In this document: positions 61,331 to 64,000 of the stretch, one piece after another
Layout of the letters: each line of letters opens with the position of its first letter
How positions within the stretch are numbered: the stretch's first letter is position 1
NCBI GenBank assembly: GCA_019637805.1
Contig: JAHBVB010000002.1
Span: forward strand, 513,981-577,980
Direction: 5' to 3'
Length of the DNA: 64,000 bases
From: Anaerolineales bacterium
GTDB lineage: Bacteria > Chloroflexota > Anaerolineae > Anaerolineales > UBA11579
The notes under the pieces: model-generated
Database searches by the model: none
Told to the model about the DNA's origin: nothing
The model's input: only the letters and a program-made list of their open reading frames with translations
Program-made: the position numbers and the translations under genes

Positions 61331-61819
61331 ATGCCGGATTGGACCAATCTGTTTCGTTGGCTGCATATTTTGGGTGGGGCCGCTTGGTTGGGGGAGGTGG
61401 CTACGGTCGTATTCATCCTGATGCCTTATGTACGTCAGTTGCAGGGTGACCAACGCAGTGCCTTTGTCTCGAAAGTGTTCCCCAGGGTTTTTCGTTGGGC
61501 TTCTGTATCTGCATCCACAACCTTATTGGCCGGTGTGGCCCTGAATTATTCTTTGACTGGATGGCAGAATCTGTCTGCGTACTTTTCTTCTGCCAGAGGA
61601 TTGCCGATCCTGGTTGGCGGGGCCTTGGGTCTCTTGTTGGCGACTTTTCATTTCGTAGTCGAGGGCCGTATTGAACCAAGAGTATCCCTCTTGCTGGACA
61701 CCAAGGACGCAGCCCAGGAACAGAGATTGGTCACTTTTCTGACGATTGTGCCGCGCGTCGGTTTGGCCATCCTGGTTGTGGTGTTTTTGCTGATGATGAT
61801 CGGCGCCCGAGGTTACTAA
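61331..61819 (+). CDS. CopD/DUF2269-like membrane protein
   Basis: 162 aa with four hydrophobic helices. The N terminus FRWLHILGGAAWLGEV has the His in helix 1 seen in CopD-like and related small membrane proteins; a second His (ATFHFVVEG) is in helix 3. Possible heme or copper binding, not shown. No obvious partner gene. Confidence 0.7.
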   Translation: MPDWTNLFRWLHILGGAAWLGEVATVVFILMPYVRQLQGDQRSAFVSKVFPRVFRWASVSASTTLLAGVALNYSLTGWQNLSAYFSSARGLPILVGGALGLLLATFHFVVEGRIEPRVSLLLDTKDAAQEQRLVTFLTIVPRVGLAILVVVFLLMMIGARGY

Positions 61820-61873
61820 ATCCTAAGAATATGGCAGGTCGAGGCAGACGCTGGTTATAATCAGGCGTTTGCT

Positions 61874-62491
61874 ATGCGTAACTTCCTATTTCGTCTGCTG
61901 ATAAGCTTGATGCTTTTGGTGCTGGGCCTGGTGTGGCTCCCATGGCCTGCTGCCAGCCCCGTGTATGCCCAACAGCCCACGGTTTCGGTGCCAACGGTAA
62001 CCGGCACGGCGATTGGCGCCTACATCGTCGTGAATCTGGACCAGGAGCGCATTAATGTGCGCACCGGCCCCGGCACGGATTACCCGGCTGTCGGCATCCT
62101 GCTCCCTGGCGAGCAGGCCGCCGCCCGCGGCCGCTCAGTGGGCGGCGACTGGATCCAGGTCGCCTATGCGCCTGCGGATACTGGGCTCGGCTGGGTGTTT
62201 GCGCCGCTGGTGACCATGTTCAACGTGATCAGCCTGCCGATCATTGAGCCGCCTTCCACGCCGACCCCGCGCGTGACCCCCACGATTGACCCGACCCTGG
62301 CGGCCCAGTTTGTCTTGGAGATCCCGGCCACGCGCCTGCCCACCTACACTGCCGTGGAACCGCTGGAGATCCCGCAGTTTGAACAGGCCGCCACCGGGCG
62401 AGTGGGCGGCATTCCGATCGGCATGTTCATTACCGGCTTGGGTCTGATGGGCCTGTTTGCCACGGTAGTGGCCTATCTACGCGAACGCTAG
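61874..62491 (+). CDS. Secreted bacterial SH3-domain protein with C-terminal anchor
   Basis: 205 aa. Signal peptide (1-32, ends SPVYAQQ), SH3b domain at about 48-118 (INVRTGPGTDYPAVGILLPG, GDWIQVAYAPADTGLGWV), a Pro/Thr linker and a C-terminal membrane helix (about 180-201) with RER end. TATAAT at 61856-61861. SH3b domains bind cell-wall peptides, so a wall-facing role is likely. Confidence 0.85.
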   Translation: MRNFLFRLLISLMLLVLGLVWLPWPAASPVYAQQPTVSVPTVTGTAIGAYIVVNLDQERINVRTGPGTDYPAVGILLPGEQAAARGRSVGGDWIQVAYAPADTGLGWVFAPLVTMFNVISLPIIEPPSTPTPRVTPTIDPTLAAQFVLEIPATRLPTYTAVEPLEIPQFEQAATGRVGGIPIGMFITGLGLMGLFATVVAYLRER

Positions 62492-62517
62492 ATCCCTAAA
62501 ATTCCGTTCTTGCAAAC

Positions 62518-62550
62518 AAAAAGAGGACTGCTGATGCAGTCCTCTTTTTT
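62518..62550. terminator. Bidirectional terminator
   Basis: AAAAAGAGGACTGC-TGAT-GCAGTCCTCTTTTTT between the convergent SH3 and ErpA-type genes. Confidence 0.92.
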
Positions 62551-62570
62551 TATTAACTTGGTGAGCTGTT

Positions 62571-62996
62571 TTAGCAGCCGCAGCCCGCGCCGTGGGCATG
62601 TTCCGGGGCGTCTTGGCCGTCGGTGCGGAAGGAGTGGCCACAACCGCAGGCCGAGCTGGCGTTGGGGTTGTCGATCTTGAAACCACTGGCCATGACATCA
62701 TTGACGTAGTCAATGTTGGCGCCGCGCAGGTAGCCCATCGAAACCTCGTCCACCACCACGCGCACGCCGTGCTGCTCGAGCACGAAGTCATTCTCGCGCG
62801 GGCTGGGTTCCAGCGCCATGCCATATTGGAAGCCGGAGCAACCGCCGCCCTGGATGAAGACGCGCAGAGCGTGGTCTTCCACTTGGCGTTGTTGCAGCAA
62901 ACCACGCACGGCCTCCGCGGCCGAGGCGGTCAGCGTGATCGTTTCAGTCATAATATCTGCGGTTTTTACGTCAGCAAGAGCCATTTGTATGCTCAT
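62571..62996 (-). CDS. ErpA/IscA-type iron-sulfur cluster insertion protein
   Basis: 141 aa from ATG 62996; internal starts at 62984 and 62951 (MTETITLTASA, the usual family start) are also possible, and the Shine-Dalgarno AAAGG abuts the first ATG. A-type carrier marks: Cys in GGGCSGFQYGM and the C-terminal ACGCGHSF pair. A His/Gly tail with more Cys (AHGAGCGC) extends beyond the usual end. It hands Fe-S clusters to target enzymes. A TAGAAT box lies just upstream. Confidence 0.9.
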   Translation of the reverse strand: MSIQMALADVKTADIMTETITLTASAAEAVRGLLQQRQVEDHALRVFIQGGGCSGFQYGMALEPSPRENDFVLEQHGVRVVVDEVSMGYLRGANIDYVNDVMASGFKIDNPNASSACGCGHSFRTDGQDAPEHAHGAGCGC

Positions 62997-63067
62997 CCTT
63001 TCTTGCAGCGAATACTGGTCTATTCTATCAAAGAAGAAAGACCTGTGTCAAACAGAGATGACGGGAA

Positions 63068-64000
63068 TTAGGTCGTCAATTCGCCAGCCAGCAACTGGGA
63101 ACGAATGGCATCCACTTCGACGCTCCACAGCGTGTCATCTTCCTTGAAAGGCGCCGCGGCGCGGATGCGCTGGTGCACGGTGGCCACGCCGCGGCCCGGC
63201 TGTGCGCCCGGCATTTGCGCTAAGCGCAGATCCAGGGCGCGGGCGGCGCAGGCCAGTTCCAGCGCCAGCACCTGGGCCGTATTGTAAGCCACCTGCCAGG
63301 CGTGGCGGGCGGCGGTCATGGCGTTGGCATTGTGGTCCTCTTTGCCTGCTGAAGTGGGCAAAGAGCGCACCGAGTCCGGCGCGGCCAGGCCCTGGTTCTC
63401 CAGCACCAGCGAGGCGGCTGTGTACTGCAGCAGCATCAGGCCGGAATTGAGCCCGGCGGCCGCGCCGCCGGCTACCAGCATAGGCGGCAGGCCGCTCAGG
63501 CTACCGTCCAGCAGGTGGTAGCTGCGCCGTTCGGAAATGGCGGCCACTTCGCTCAAGGCGATGGCCAGGAAATCCATGGCCATGCCTACCGGCTCGCCAT
63601 GGAAGTTGCCGCCGGACAAGCTTTCGCCGGGACCGAACAGCAGAGGATTGTCGGTGGCGGCGTTGATCTCTTTTTCGATGATGCCGCGCACATACACCAG
63701 GGTCTCGCGTGCCGGGCCTTGCACTTGCGGGGCGCAGCGCAGTGAATAGACGTCTTGCACACGGCCCGCCGCATCCAACAACGTGCTGCCGGCGGTCAGG
63801 GTGCGGATGCGGGCAGCGACTTCGATCTGGCCCAGGTGGCGACGGGCGGTGTGCAGCCGCTCGTCGAAGGCGGCCGAGGCACCTAACACGGCCTCGAGCG
63901 ACATGGCCGCCGAGAGTTCTGCCGCGTCCAACAGGGTTTCAGCCACCTGGATGGTTAGCGCAGCCAGGGCGGCGGAGAAGGTGGCGCCGTTGGTCACCGC
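63068..64000 (-). CDS. hutH: Histidine ammonia-lyase, C-terminal part (5' end beyond window)
   Basis: About 310 codons seen; the gene continues past the right edge. The part shown covers the helical core after the MIO cofactor site (the ASG motif is outside): QDVYSLRCAPQVQGPARE, NEINAATDNPL-type sequence, SGGNFHGEPVGMAMDFL and the LPTSAGKEDHNANAMTAA segment. These are the aromatic ammonia-lyase family; the PQVQG and GNFHG motifs favour HAL. Converts histidine to urocanate and ammonia. Confidence 0.92.
   Translation of the reverse strand, partial: AVTNGATFSAALAALTIQVAETLLDAAELSAAMSLEAVLGASAAFDERLHTARRHLGQIEVAARIRTLTAGSTLLDAAGRVQDVYSLRCAPQVQGPARETLVYVRGIIEKEINAATDNPLLFGPGESLSGGNFHGEPVGMAMDFLAIALSEVAAISERRSYHLLDGSLSGLPPMLVAGGAAAGLNSGLMLLQYTAASLVLENQGLAAPDSVRSLPTSAGKEDHNANAMTAARHAWQVAYNTAQVLALELACAARALDLRLAQMPGAQPGRGVATVHQRIRAAAPFKEDDTLWSVEVDAIRSQLLAGELTT

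Overview
The window looks like a piece of a Chloroflexota chromosome, most likely class Anaerolineae. This is an inference from gene content and style: a fused nuoCD, an alpha-gamma-fused 2-oxoacid:ferredoxin oxidoreductase, many lipoproteins with Pro/Thr-rich linkers, LysM and SH3 wall proteins, a T-box on serS, and many genes whose -10 box sits 6-9 bases before the start codon (leaderless signature). No rRNA or species-level marker is present.

Layout. 1-4.4 kb: an alpha/beta hydrolase cut by the window edge, an SRPBCC-ArsR pair with a likely operator, the AzlCD branched-chain amino acid exporter and a CAP-LysM surface protein. 4.4-8.5 kb: a SufR-like Cys-containing regulator divergent from an iscX-nuoB-nuoCD-nuoI operon; the shared spacer holds a perfect inverted repeat and a consensus promoter. 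8.5-14.8 kb: a small Cys protein, DUF1801, an Mrp-type P-loop ATPase, a PSP1 (RicT-like) protein, a metal-receptor-fold protein, a cupredoxin lipoprotein, a frameshifted Na/Pi-type transporter and a tandem universal stress protein. 14.8-18.4 kb: a FadR/GntR regulator translationally coupled to korA-korB. 18.5-22.8 kb: a DMT exporter, a membrane protein, pyruvate kinase and a lipoprotein.

23.07-32.34 kb is the accessory region: a compact element of about 9.2 kb, all genes on the minus strand, inserted in the 5' half of tRNA-Gly(CCC) and bounded by 47-bp perfect direct repeats. It encodes a tyrosine integrase, a small RHH-like DNA-binding protein, a PrimPol primase, a RepA/DnaB-like helicase, a putative small terminase, a large terminase, an unknown coiled-coil protein, a tape-measure protein and two small unknown proteins. 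No portal, protease or capsid gene is recognisable although the genes are intact and tightly packed, so it reads as a phage satellite or specialised phage-derived element. Its ends carry repeated 13-bp motifs (candidate integrase arm sites), and its left end holds an inverted degenerate copy of the tRNA 3' half.

32.4-46.8 kb: MFS exporter, DnaQ-DinG helicase, KimA-type potassium transporter, M20 peptidase, VTT membrane protein, cyclophilin, uridine kinase, tRNA-Thr(CGT), a GT4 glycosyltransferase, tRNA-Val(CAC) with two 93-bp tandem units carrying degenerate tRNA-Val pieces, an M23-LysM peptidase and a solute-binding lipoprotein. 46.8-64 kb: greA-lysS, a serine T-box with serS, DUF456, a TolB-like lipoprotein, peptidase E, DUF5996, a transketolase-DNA methyltransferase-transaldolase operon, a SUMF1-fold lipoprotein with about 14 Cys repeats, an enoyl-CoA hydratase, two membrane or wall proteins, an ErpA/IscA-type Fe-S protein, and a histidine ammonia-lyase cut by the window end.

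Several genes share an iron-sulfur theme: the regulator with iscX-nuo, mrp, korAB, DinG and erpA. Core metabolism seen here is glycolysis end (pyk), the non-oxidative pentose phosphate pathway (tkt, tal), ferredoxin-linked 2-oxoacid oxidation (kor) and complex I.
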